DNA of 18,763 bases from Candidatus Omnitrophota bacterium (GTDB lineage: Bacteria > Ratteibacteria > UBA8468 > B48-G9 > DTJG01). The DNA lies in NCBI GenBank assembly GCA_023485205.1, contig JAMCZX010000001.1, positions 1-18,763 of the forward strand, given 5' to 3'. Every line of letters starts with the position of its first letter. Position 1 is the first letter of the stretch. The notes under the pieces are model-generated. The model was not told where the DNA came from and did not search any database. It worked only from the letters and a program-made list of their open reading frames with translations. The position numbers and the translations under genes are program-made. Shown one piece after another: positions 1-5,313 of this stretch.

Positions 1-392
1 GATATAACGGATATTTTTATTATTTTATTTCCATTTTCAAGATAGAGATCATAATCACCAGAATACTTTTTATCAATTTCTTTTGACGGCTTTTTGAACC
101 TTGCGTCAATGTCAATCAAATGTTTTTGAGCCCAAATTTCACCAAACACACGGGGTGAAATGTTATAAAGGTTTAGATAAGGATTGGTATTAACATAAGC
201 ATTTCTTAATTTCTCGTATTCTTCAAAAGCAATAATTTTCTTATTAAGTAAATACATTAAACGATACTCATATTCGTTGAACGGATATATTGATTTCAAA
301 CCGCTTAAACGGGCCAGCAAAAATTTTTTACTTTCTTGCGGTAATTCTTTAATCCACTCTTCAAGTTTTTTATCTAAATTCTTTTTATCCAT
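1..392 (-). CDS. Probable type II restriction endonuclease, N-terminal 130 residues (runs off the window)
   Basis: This gene starts at ATG 392, only 5 bases after the DNA methyltransferase stop, and runs off the left edge. The visible protein opens with a charged helical segment (MDKKNLDKKLEEWIKEL), then a helix with FGEIWAQKHL near residues 92-101, then a basic stretch and GDYDLYLENGNK-IIKISVI at the cut. A helix followed by an Asp-containing strand and a second strand is the arrangement of PD-(D/E)xK nucleases, where the second strand usually reads ExK. Here that strand reads KISVI, so the usual Glu is not visible, and the following residues are outside the window. The call rests mainly on its position next to a methyltransferase and on this partial resemblance. 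It could also be an unrelated protein of the same island. Confidence 0.5.
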   Translation of the reverse strand, partial: MDKKNLDKKLEEWIKELPQESKKFLLARLSGLKSIYPFNEYEYRLMYLLNKKIIAFEEYEKLRNAYVNTNPYLNLYNISPRVFGEIWAQKHLIDIDARFKKPSKEIDKKYSGDYDLYLENGNKIIKISVI

Positions 393-397
393 ATTAT

Positions 398-1375
398 TTA
401 AATTAAATCTAACAATGTTGGCGGTCCCAACAATTGCTCATCATTTACTAAAATTTTCCCGTATTTTAAAATTTTTGTCCTACCCCAGCCGGTTTCTCCT
501 GTTCGTCTATAATGAAGCAATCTTGCAACCATTATTTTACAATAAACAGGGTTTATATCCATCGTATAACATTTTCTTTTACTTAATTCTGCTTGTAATA
601 AAGTAGCGCCAGAATGACCGAAAAAATCTACGACAACATCGCCTTTATTGCTGCTTGCTTCAATAATTCTTTTTACGGCTTTAAGGGGTTTTTGAGCAAA
701 GCAACCTTCTACATTTTCGTGCATTAAATAAAAAACCTGCTGTATATCGTGCCAAACATTCCCTGCCCTGATTGTCAAAGATTTACTGCGTTCAAAGTTT
801 TCCGTCACTTTGCCGTTAACTTCTTTATAATATCCTTTTGTTTTTTTAGGTATATCCGTATATTCAGATTGAACATTAAAAATTGGTTCGCCTTTTATGT
901 AATAAAGTAATTCTTGCCGGATTGCCATCCAGTTTTTTTGCGTTCCATATCCTCGTTGATTTCTCATTGTTATAAAATTTCTAATGCTAACAGGTTTATT
1001 TCTCATCATAATAATAAAGTCTGGGAGTGGTTGTAAAGCATTTCTAATATCCGCACCAAGCCAAATATAAAGAGATGAGTTTTTATCAAGAATATCTATC
1101 GTATTATCAACCCAATTTTCACTCCAATTAATATATTTGTTTAAAGGTAAATTACCAAATTCATCGTTTATATCGACATTATATGGCGGGTCATGAATAG
1201 CAAGAATTGCTTTTTTGTTCTGCATCAAATTTTTAACATCTTCATTTTTTGATACATCAAAACAACCAATTTTATGGCCGCTAATCGGGTCTTCCCAAAT
1301 AACGCCATACTCAAAATCCGGTATTTTTTTAACTGCTGTTTTGGTACTTATTTTTTTATTTTGGACAATTGGCAT
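398..1375 (-). CDS. DNA adenine/cytosine-N4 methyltransferase, beta class (N6_N4_Mtase)
   Basis: This is an S-adenosylmethionine-dependent DNA methyltransferase of the N6/N4 amino type, most likely the protective half of a type II restriction-modification pair. The catalytic motif IV (DPPYNV) comes first. A variable target-recognition region follows, then motif X-like CFAQKPLKAV and motif I VVDFFGHSGATL near the C-terminus. The order IV-TRD-X-I is that of the beta class. The frame is open to an ATG at 1441, but the first 22 residues of that longer version (beginning MADPERSESEG) are translated from a repeat copied from the neighbouring tRNA region. I therefore prefer the ATG at 1375 (MPIVQNKK), giving 325 residues. 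Neither start has a clear Shine-Dalgarno sequence. The sequence recognised cannot be read from the protein. Confidence 0.85.
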   Translation of the reverse strand: MPIVQNKKISTKTAVKKIPDFEYGVIWEDPISGHKIGCFDVSKNEDVKNLMQNKKAILAIHDPPYNVDINDEFGNLPLNKYINWSENWVDNTIDILDKNSSLYIWLGADIRNALQPLPDFIIMMRNKPVSIRNFITMRNQRGYGTQKNWMAIRQELLYYIKGEPIFNVQSEYTDIPKKTKGYYKEVNGKVTENFERSKSLTIRAGNVWHDIQQVFYLMHENVEGCFAQKPLKAVKRIIEASSNKGDVVVDFFGHSGATLLQAELSKRKCYTMDINPVYCKIMVARLLHYRRTGETGWGRTKILKYGKILVNDEQLLGPPTLLDLI

Positions 1376-1383
1376 AGAAATGC

Positions 1384-1405
1384 TAATCTGGGGAACTAGG
1401 ATTTG
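1384..1405. repeat. Partial duplicate of tRNA-Gln 3' end (att-like direct repeat)
   Basis: These 22 bases match 1516-1537, the 3' end of the tRNA-Gln gene plus four bases beyond it, with one mismatch (A1394 versus G1526). A copy of a tRNA 3' end a short distance downstream of the intact gene is what tyrosine-recombinase integration leaves behind. No integrase is visible in the window. Confidence 0.75.
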
Positions 1406-1497
1406 GCGCCCCTCGCTTTCACTACGCTCGGGGTCGGCCATTCGCTGACATTCCTACACCCACTCGGAATGTCTTACTTCGCTCTATTCAAATCCTA
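1397..1497. repeat. 101-bp nested inverted-repeat segment between tRNA-Gln and methyltransferase
   Basis: The segment is bounded by a perfect 9-bp inverted repeat, TAGGATTTG (1397-1405) and CAAATCCTA (1489-1497). Inside lies a perfect 8-bp stem, GACATTCC (1447-1454) and GGAATGTC (1466-1473), with an 11-base loop. There is also an imperfect GC-rich palindrome at about 1409-1433 (cccctcgc ... gctcgggg). It is much more GC-rich than the flanks. It resembles a small dispersed palindromic repeat or the remnant of a non-autonomous element. It is not part of a tRNA and has no coding potential of its own. Confidence 0.65.
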
Positions 1498-1519
1498 AAT
1501 TTCAAAGAAGATTGTTAAT

Positions 1520-1590
1520 CTGGGGGACTAGGATTTGAACCTAGACACTCAGATCCAGAGTCTGATGTCCTACCGTTAGACGATCCCCCA
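1520..1590 (-). tRNA. tRNA-Gln, anticodon CUG
   Basis: On the minus strand the 71 bases fold as a cloverleaf. The acceptor stem is TGGGGGA (1590-1584) with TCCCCCA (1527-1521). The D stem is GTCT/GGAC with loop AACGGTA. The anticodon stem is TCAGA/TCTGA with loop CTCTGGA, giving anticodon CTG. The T arm is CTAGG-TTCAAAT-CCTAG. The first base U paired with A72 and a G at the discriminator position fit glutamine tRNAs. CCA is not encoded. It begins 12 bases after the stop of the winged-helix gene and may be co-transcribed with it. Confidence 0.96.
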
Positions 1591-1602
1591 AAGTTGTGTT
1601 TT

Positions 1603-1809
1603 TTATGCTTTACTTCTCAGTTTTACCTTGTAATCTTTCCCTGCTTTTGTAAGAATAACATGCCCTTCTCTTGCAAGCCATCCGATACTCATAAAAACCA
1701 CATCTCTGGGTTTATCAATTTCCTTTATAATCTTTGAAAAATATGCTTCACCATGTTTATCAAGATAATGCCAGATATCCCCTGCAGTAAAACCTATTTC
1801 AGTAATCAT
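1603..1809 (-). CDS. Small winged helix-turn-helix protein, DUF2582 type
   Basis: This 68-residue protein consists of one winged-helix domain. The segment IGFTAGDIWHYLDKHGEAYFSK forms the first helices, VVFMSIGWLAREGHV is the recognition-helix region, and a short wing ends in KVKLRSKA. The pattern of AGxIWxxL followed by xxxxIGWLAREGxI is typical of the DUF2582 family, which has no well-established role but is presumed to bind nucleic acid. A strong GGGGGG ribosome binding site lies just before the ATG at 1809. It is the last protein gene of the exbB-led run, 37 bases after the zinc-ribbon gene, and sits directly before the tRNA. It could regulate the locus, but nothing here shows that. Confidence 0.8.
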   Translation of the reverse strand: MITEIGFTAGDIWHYLDKHGEAYFSKIIKEIDKPRDVVFMSIGWLAREGHVILTKAGKDYKVKLRSKA

Positions 1810-1846
1810 TGTTTTTCCCCCCTTTTTATTTTGGAGTGAACATTAT

Positions 1847-2086
1847 CTATTTTACCAATCTGATTTTTTTATTAAAACTTTTACATTTTGGGCATTGGGT
1901 AATTCCCTGGCCGCTGCTGTTTATATAAGTAAAAAAACATAATGGACATTCCCATAAATAAAACTCTTTCTTCATAAAATTTTTTTCTTTTTTCCGCTGG
2001 ATTTCAATTCTTAACCATAAACATAAAATAAGTATGCTTATAAAAAAATAGATTGCAACTGCAACATTATATCCAATTTTTATCAT
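1847..2086 (-). CDS. Single-pass membrane protein with C-terminal zinc ribbon, function unknown
   Basis: The 79-residue protein has a hydrophobic segment at about residues 8-26 (VAVAIYFFISILILCLWLR). A basic stretch follows, then a cytoplasmic-looking tail with CPLC and CPKC pairs about 18 residues apart, as in a rubredoxin-like zinc ribbon. The positive residues after the membrane segment suggest the zinc ribbon faces the cytoplasm. The gene lies 11 bases after the anchored unknown protein and is probably translated from the same message. There is no clear ribosome binding site before ATG 2086. An internal Met just before the zinc ribbon (MKKEFYLW) would remove the membrane segment. No named family is recognised. 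Confidence 0.6.
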   Translation of the reverse strand: MIKIGYNVAVAIYFFISILILCLWLRIEIQRKKEKNFMKKEFYLWECPLCFFTYINSSGQGITQCPKCKSFNKKIRLVK

Positions 2087-2097
2087 ATCAGTCTGTA

Positions 2098-2691
2098 TTA
2101 GAATCTAAGTAAGGGGATTCCCCCTGTTTTTCTATTTATATATGATACGTATTGATAAGTTTTTGAAGATTTTATACCACTACTTCCAACCTGGTTTTCT
2201 CCAGTATATAAAGTCTGTATATTTTGAGGCAGAATATTTAAAATCTCTGATTTTATATTTTGGACAACAGGGGTGTTCTTATTTTTAGTGGAAGTTATTG
2301 CCCGGTTATGTACAGTATAATCTTTTGCAAACATATTATTTATAGACGACATAGTTGTAATCCGGTTTTTGGTAATAAAGCTGCCCTCCGGGTTCAAAGC
2401 CAAAAATATATTTTTATTTTCTTTTTGATTGTTTCTGATATTCCTTTTATTTATTTTTGTATTAAATTCTTTTGATAACGTCCTGATTGTCTGATTAGAC
2501 ATGGCAATCTCTTTTAAATTTGTTATATTTTTATTTTTCTGTCCATAAAATGAAACTAAAGTATAATTACCGGAAACGTATTGCCCCTGTGGTTTTTTTA
2601 CCCGGAGAGAAAAAAGAGGTAAAGCCACCAAATAAATAAATATAGAATATAATAAAATTCTTAAAAGCATCTTATTGTTTTTTTGTTTCAT
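2098..2691 (-). CDS. Unknown membrane-anchored periplasmic protein in the TonB position of an exbB-exbD locus
   Basis: This 197-residue protein has an N-terminal anchor at about residues 8-30 (MLLRILLYSIFIYLVALPLFS) preceded by basic residues. The rest is a polar, Asn/Lys/Ser-rich region, probably periplasmic and largely unstructured, ending in KTGGIPLLRF. In canonical loci the gene after exbD encodes TonB or TolA, and the topology here is similar. However, there is no Pro-rich spacer and no TonB C-terminal domain (no YP motif). It starts 13 bases after exbD with a good AGGGGG ribosome binding site. It may be the partner or effector of the ExbB/ExbD pair, but that is inference from position and topology only. 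No homologous family is recognised. Confidence 0.6.
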   Translation of the reverse strand: MKQKNNKMLLRILLYSIFIYLVALPLFSLRVKKPQGQYVSGNYTLVSFYGQKNKNITNLKEIAMSNQTIRTLSKEFNTKINKRNIRNNQKENKNIFLALNPEGSFITKNRITTMSSINNMFAKDYTVHNRAITSTKNKNTPVVQNIKSEILNILPQNIQTLYTGENQVGSSGIKSSKTYQYVSYINRKTGGIPLLRF

Positions 2692-2704
2692 AATTCCCCC
2701 TGTA

Positions 2705-3088
2705 TTATAAGGTTGATATGGCTATGTTGTTTATGCCTGATTTATGAACCATATCTATAACTTTAACCATTATACCATTAGGAGTGCTGTTTTGTCCCTT
2801 TACTATTACAAGTGTCTTCCCTTTAAAATTTTTAAGAAAAGAACCAACTGCCTCTAAAGGTATTTCTTTGCCTTCTGAAGAAATCCTTCCTGTAGAGGAA
2901 ACGTCAAGAAAAATTTTATTTGTCCATTTTTTTACCTGTGCTATTTTGGAAACTTTAATGTTAAGAACCGGTTGCGCAATAAAACCCGTCATCATTATAA
3001 AATAAATCATTATCAAAAGCACAATATTAACAAGTGGTATAAAATTTATTTCACCTTTTATAATTTCATAATGCTTTTGAAATTTCAT
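2705..3088 (-). CDS. exbD: ExbD/TolR-family protein with Asn in place of the conserved membrane Asp
   Basis: ExbD/TolR proteins sit in the inner membrane with ExbB/TolQ and use the proton gradient to drive a periplasmic partner. This 127-residue protein has the expected layout: a short cytoplasmic tail, one membrane helix at about residues 16-36, and a periplasmic alpha/beta domain with FLDVSSTGRISSEGKEIPL and TLVIVKGQNSTPNGIMVKVIDMVHKSGI. The entry to the helix reads INFIPLVNIVLLIMIYFIMM. The family normally has INxxPLxDxxLxLLIxFM, and the Asp carries protons. Here residue 21 is Asn (codon AAT). A GAGGA ribosome binding site precedes the ATG. It follows exbB by 154 bases. Confidence 0.88.
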   Translation of the reverse strand: MKFQKHYEIIKGEINFIPLVNIVLLIMIYFIMMTGFIAQPVLNIKVSKIAQVKKWTNKIFLDVSSTGRISSEGKEIPLEAVGSFLKNFKGKTLVIVKGQNSTPNGIMVKVIDMVHKSGINNIAISTL

Positions 3089-3130
3089 TTTATAGATTCC
3101 TCGTAAATATTCCAGGTATAATTTACTTTC

Positions 3131-3239
3131 TGAAGTAGGAAATAAGTTCCGGATTGCTCTTCTCTTCTTTGTAAAAACGTTCTTTCAAACAAAGTCTCAA
3201 AGACAATCCAAACTTATTTCAAACACCGTTCTACTTGAG
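3131..3239. repeat. Large imperfect inverted repeat between exbB and exbD
   Basis: The 5' arm contains GAAATAAGTTccGGATTG (about 3139-3156) and a pyrimidine-rich run ending in CTTTGT. The 3' arm contains ACAAAG (3190-3194 region) and CAATCCaaACTTATTTC (3204-3220). The outer ends GAAGTAG and CTACTTG also pair. The transcript of the 154-base exbB-exbD spacer could therefore form a long imperfect hairpin with a loop near 3173-3188. It may act as an RNA processing or stability element, or it may be a decayed palindromic repeat. There is no run of U residues after it, so it is not a standard terminator. Confidence 0.6.
3197..3219. repeat. 23-nt direct repeat, copy 1 (exbB 3' side)
   Basis: These 23 bases match 3964-3986 at 21 positions. 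The shared core reads TCAAAGAC, two variable bases around an A, then CCAAACTTATTT. This copy also forms the 3' arm of the large inverted repeat in the exbB-exbD spacer. The two copies lie on either side of exbB. Confidence 0.6.
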
Positions 3240-3242
3240 TAT

Positions 3243-3884
3243 TTACAATTTCTCTGTTTCCTCGTTAGCCCTTAAAAAAATCAGGACGTCAATTATTTTG
3301 GATGAAGCCCGTTCCATTTCTGCTATAATCTTATGGACCCAATTAACAAGATAATTATACCCGATATATGAGGGGATAGCAACAGATAAGCCCGCCACAG
3401 TGGTCAGTAGCGCCTCCCACATACCTTTGGAAAGGTCATGCATTGTTACTGCCGCTCCTTTGGTATCAATAATCATAAACGTTTTTATAAATCCTGCTGA
3501 TGTCCCGAGAAATCCAAGAAGCGGTGCTATTGTTGCAATCGTAGCAAGAATCCCGAGATATTTTTCAAGACTTAAAACCTGGTATTCAGCCTCTTCTTTT
3601 ATAGCCTCTTTAACTTCGTCAATACTCCTGTCAGATTTTAAAATCCCCGCTTTAATAATAGCAGGTGTGACTCCCGGGGAAGTATCGCATAAATTCACGA
3701 CCTCTTTTATTTTTTCAGATTTTAAGGTTTTTTCCACTTTTTCAAGAAAATATTCTGAATTTATTTCAGACTGGTGTAAAGAAATAATCCTTTCAATAAT
3801 TATGGATATAGCAAGAAGTCCACAAAAAATAATGGGAATCATAATAATTCCACCATGAATAGTCAGCTGCCATAAATTCATCAT
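3243..3884 (-). CDS. exbB: ExbB/TolQ-family proton channel protein
   Basis: This inner-membrane protein assembles with ExbD into a proton-driven complex. It has 213 residues, close to the family norm, with three membrane segments: residues about 11-33 (GGIIMIPIIFCGLLAISIIIE), about 110-133 and about 155-180. The family signatures are IAPLLGFLGTSAGFIKTF and, in the third helix, GMWEALLTTVAGLSVAIPSYIGYN, whose Glu matches the conserved helix-3 Glu of ExbB. Two adjacent ATG codons are possible starts (3884 and 3881). The second has better spacing (7 bases) from the AGAGGA ribosome binding site. It is the first gene of the minus-strand run, with its own promoter. No TonB or TonB-dependent receptor is in view, so the cargo is unknown. 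A TolQ- or MotA-like role cannot be excluded. Confidence 0.9.
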   Translation of the reverse strand: MMNLWQLTIHGGIIMIPIIFCGLLAISIIIERIISLHQSEINSEYFLEKVEKTLKSEKIKEVVNLCDTSPGVTPAIIKAGILKSDRSIDEVKEAIKEEAEYQVLSLEKYLGILATIATIAPLLGFLGTSAGFIKTFMIIDTKGAAVTMHDLSKGMWEALLTTVAGLSVAIPSYIGYNYLVNWVHKIIAEMERASSKIIDVLIFLRANEETEKL

Positions 3885-3909
3885 ATAGTCCTCTTCATAT
3901 GTGGATTAT

Positions 3910-3937
3910 ATTATATCATTTACTTAGGATAAGTAAA
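3910..3937 (-). promoter_or_regulatory. exbB promoter (TTTACT-N16-TATAAT, extended -10)
   Basis: On the minus strand the -35 box TTTACT (3937-3932) is 16 bases from a perfect -10 box TATAAT (3915-3910), which is preceded by TGA in the extended -10 position. The predicted start, near 3903, leaves a leader of about 20 bases carrying the exbB ribosome binding site. Confidence 0.7.
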
Positions 3938-3955
3938 TATTCACTAAGGACAGTG
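3919..3955. promoter_or_regulatory. Operator-like palindromes at the exbB promoter
   Basis: A perfect 7-bp inverted repeat, TTTACTT (3919-3925) and AAGTAAA (3931-3937), covers the -35 box and most of the spacer of the exbB promoter. About 20 bases upstream lies a related box, CACT-AAGGAC-AGTG (3942-3955). The two share a pattern of ACTnAGGA followed by an AGT half. The spacing is about two helical turns. This fits a dimeric repressor bound at two sites, but the regulator is unknown. Confidence 0.45.
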
Positions 3956-3963
3956 TTTTCGAG

Positions 3964-3986
3964 TCAAAGACGAGCCAAACTTATTT
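3964..3986. repeat. 23-nt direct repeat, copy 2 (exbB 5' side)
   Basis: This is the second copy of the repeat at 3197-3219 (21 of 23 identical). It lies between the exbB promoter and the terminator of the cold-shock gene. Confidence 0.6.
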
Positions 3987-4006
3987 ATAACTTGTTTAAA
4001 TTTTTT

Positions 4007-4045
4007 AAAAAAATATGAGGGGAAGAATTTTTTTCTTCCCCTCAT
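4007..4045 (-). terminator. Intrinsic terminator of the cold-shock gene
   Basis: There is a perfect 13-bp stem, ATGAGGGGAAGAA (4015-4027) and TTCTTCCCCTCAT (4033-4045), with a 5-base loop. Read on the minus strand it is followed by a run of seven T (4013-4007). It lies 26 bases after the csp stop and separates that gene from the exbB unit. Confidence 0.92.
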
Positions 4046-4071
4046 TTTGTAGTTAAGTTTATATCTTTGGT

Positions 4072-4278
4072 TTATAACCTTACTACATTGATGGCCTGAA
4101 GACCTTTTTTGCCCTGGGTTACTTCAAATTCAACCGCTGAGCCTTCTTCCAATGTTTTATATCCATCTCCACCGATTGCAGAGTAATGAACAAAAACATC
4201 TTCGCCATTTTCCCGTTCAATAAACCCATAGCCTTTGGTATTATTGAACCACTTCACCTTGCCTTTTTCCTTCGACAT
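4072..4278 (-). CDS. Cold-shock domain protein (CspA family)
   Basis: This is a single OB-fold RNA/ssDNA-binding protein of 68 residues, the usual length for the CspA family. It acts as an RNA chaperone that melts secondary structure and is often, but not always, cold-induced. The nucleic-acid-binding motifs are intact: RNP1 as KGYGFIER (residues about 15-22) and RNP2 as VFVHYSAI (about 28-35). The aromatic residues W10, F11, Y17, F19, F29 and H31 are also in place. An AGGAGG ribosome binding site precedes the ATG. It lies 57 bases after the exonuclease gene, which is room for its own promoter, and ends in a strong terminator. Which paralogue it is cannot be told from the sequence. Confidence 0.96.
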   Translation of the reverse strand: MSKEKGKVKWFNNTKGYGFIERENGEDVFVHYSAIGGDGYKTLEEGSAVEFEVTQGKKGLQAINVVRL

Positions 4279-4335
4279 CTTTTCCCTCCTTTTTCAACCC
4301 AAAATACAAAAATGTAGATTGGGGTAATAAAATAA

Positions 4336-5145
4336 CTATTCTATATTTTCCATTACTTCAAGTATTCTGTCAAGTCTAAATTTTCTTTCATCTTTTTTAA
4401 GAGGACAAAATCCAATGAGATATATGTAATTACCGCTTATACTTATTTCCTTGGGCTGTATATTTCTTACCGATACATTTCCATTTCTGTCAATATACCT
4501 GAATACAACAGGGGTTTTGTTTTTTAATGCATCAAGAAGCCAAAAAGGTAAAACATTATTCAACTCCGGGGACAACGAGGTAATACTGTTTTGTGTTATT
4601 AAAAGCTCACTGAATTCTTTGGTCTCTTTCAGGTTCTTCCATAATATCTCCATCAGTCTATAGGCTGAAATTGCATCATTATATGCCCTGTGTAATTTAT
4701 CTACAGGTATAGAAAAACGGGAAACAAGATCTCCTAAAGAGTTGCTCTGGAAATTAAAATATTTTCTTGCTATTAAAAGTGTATCAATCACTTCGTTTTG
4801 TAATCTTGGAAATCCGCATAATTCCATTTGATAGTTCAAAAAAGATAAATCAAATGCAGCATTATGAGCAAGAATTGGCTCATTCGTGTTTAAAAAATTC
4901 ACAATATCCCCGGCAATCTCTTTAAACGTTGGTGAACTGTTTATCATTTCATTTGTTATTCCTGATATTAAAGTTGCAGCTGGAGATATGGATTTTTCCG
5001 GATTTATGAGAGATACGAATTTATCAAAAATTTTGCCGTTTTTTATCTTTAAAATAGCAATTTCACATATTCTTTCCCCATTTTCAGGAAAAAGCCCCGT
5101 AGTTTCAATATCAATAGCAATAAGTAAAGGTATTTCTTTTATCAT
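4336..5145 (-). CDS. DnaQ-like 3'-5' exonuclease fused to a C-terminal WYL-like domain
   Basis: The N-terminal part (residues 1 to about 170) is a DEDDh exonuclease of the DnaQ/PolC-epsilon type. The metal ligands are visible as D12-I-E14 in IDIETTG, D99 in HNAAFDLSFL, and H152 with D157 in LHRAYNDAISAY. Such domains degrade DNA or RNA from the 3' end. The C-terminal part (about 205-269) reads VVFRYIDRNG, then VRNIQPKEI, GNYIYLIGFC and ERKFRLDRILEV. This is the core pattern of a WYL domain, a ligand- or nucleic-acid-sensing fold usually attached to HTH regulators. No HTH or polymerase domain is present. Its ATG overlaps the stop of the YHS gene by 4 bases (ATGA). A WYL sensor may control the nuclease. 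This is not the replicative proofreading subunit as such. Confidence 0.85.
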   Translation of the reverse strand: MIKEIPLLIAIDIETTGLFPENGERICEIAILKIKNGKIFDKFVSLINPEKSISPAATLISGITNEMINSSPTFKEIAGDIVNFLNTNEPILAHNAAFDLSFLNYQMELCGFPRLQNEVIDTLLIARKYFNFQSNSLGDLVSRFSIPVDKLHRAYNDAISAYRLMEILWKNLKETKEFSELLITQNSITSLSPELNNVLPFWLLDALKNKTPVVFRYIDRNGNVSVRNIQPKEISISGNYIYLIGFCPLKKDERKFRLDRILEVMENIE

Positions 5146-5297
5146 CCAACAAGTTTTACGTATTTTTCTGTATCACTGTCAAATTTCTCTTTGCATCGTG
5201 GAGAACAGAAATAATACGTTTTTCCATCTTTCTCTGATTTATTTTTTGTTTCTTTTTTCAGGTTTACCCTGCATACCGCGTCTTTATACTTTTTCAT
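5142..5297 (-). CDS. YHS-domain metal-binding protein
   Basis: This small protein (51 residues from the preferred start) is built from one YHS domain, a metal-binding module found alone or in metal-transport ATPases and oxidases. The pattern is DAVCRVNLKKE, then DGKTYYFCSPRCKEKFDSDTEKYV. The three Cys residues (in AVCRV, YFCS and PRCK) are the expected ligands. The family's Met after the first Cys (usually CGM) is replaced, giving CRVNL. A longer frame starts at 5324, but that start lies inside apgM. The ATG at 5297 has an AGAGGA ribosome binding site at good spacing, 16 bases after the apgM stop. It overlaps the exonuclease start by 4 bases, so the three genes form an operon. The metal bound is unknown. 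Confidence 0.82.
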   Translation of the reverse strand: MKKYKDAVCRVNLKKETKNKSEKDGKTYYFCSPRCKEKFDSDTEKYVKLVG

Positions 5298-5313
5298 AAT
5301 TTTCCTCTTTATG

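Noticed and set aside
277..606. Open plus-strand frame of 109 codons across the methyltransferase end
   Set aside because: It overlaps two convincing minus-strand genes, has biased composition and lacks a ribosome binding site.
1215..1448. Open plus-strand frame of 77 codons
   Set aside because: It is antisense to the conserved methyltransferase and has no ribosome binding site or recognisable domain.
1384..1500. A second tRNA gene or pseudogene
   Set aside because: Only the 3' end of tRNA-Gln is copied. No D arm or anticodon arm can be drawn from the rest.
3131..3239. CRISPR-like or multi-copy repeat array
   Set aside because: Only one inverted arrangement and one distant copy are seen; there is no regular repeat-spacer pattern anywhere in the window.
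3400..3858. Open plus-strand frame of 152 codons antisense to exbB
   Set aside because: It is a complement of well-conserved ExbB codons. The hydrophobic residues mirror the membrane helices, and there is no ribosome binding site.
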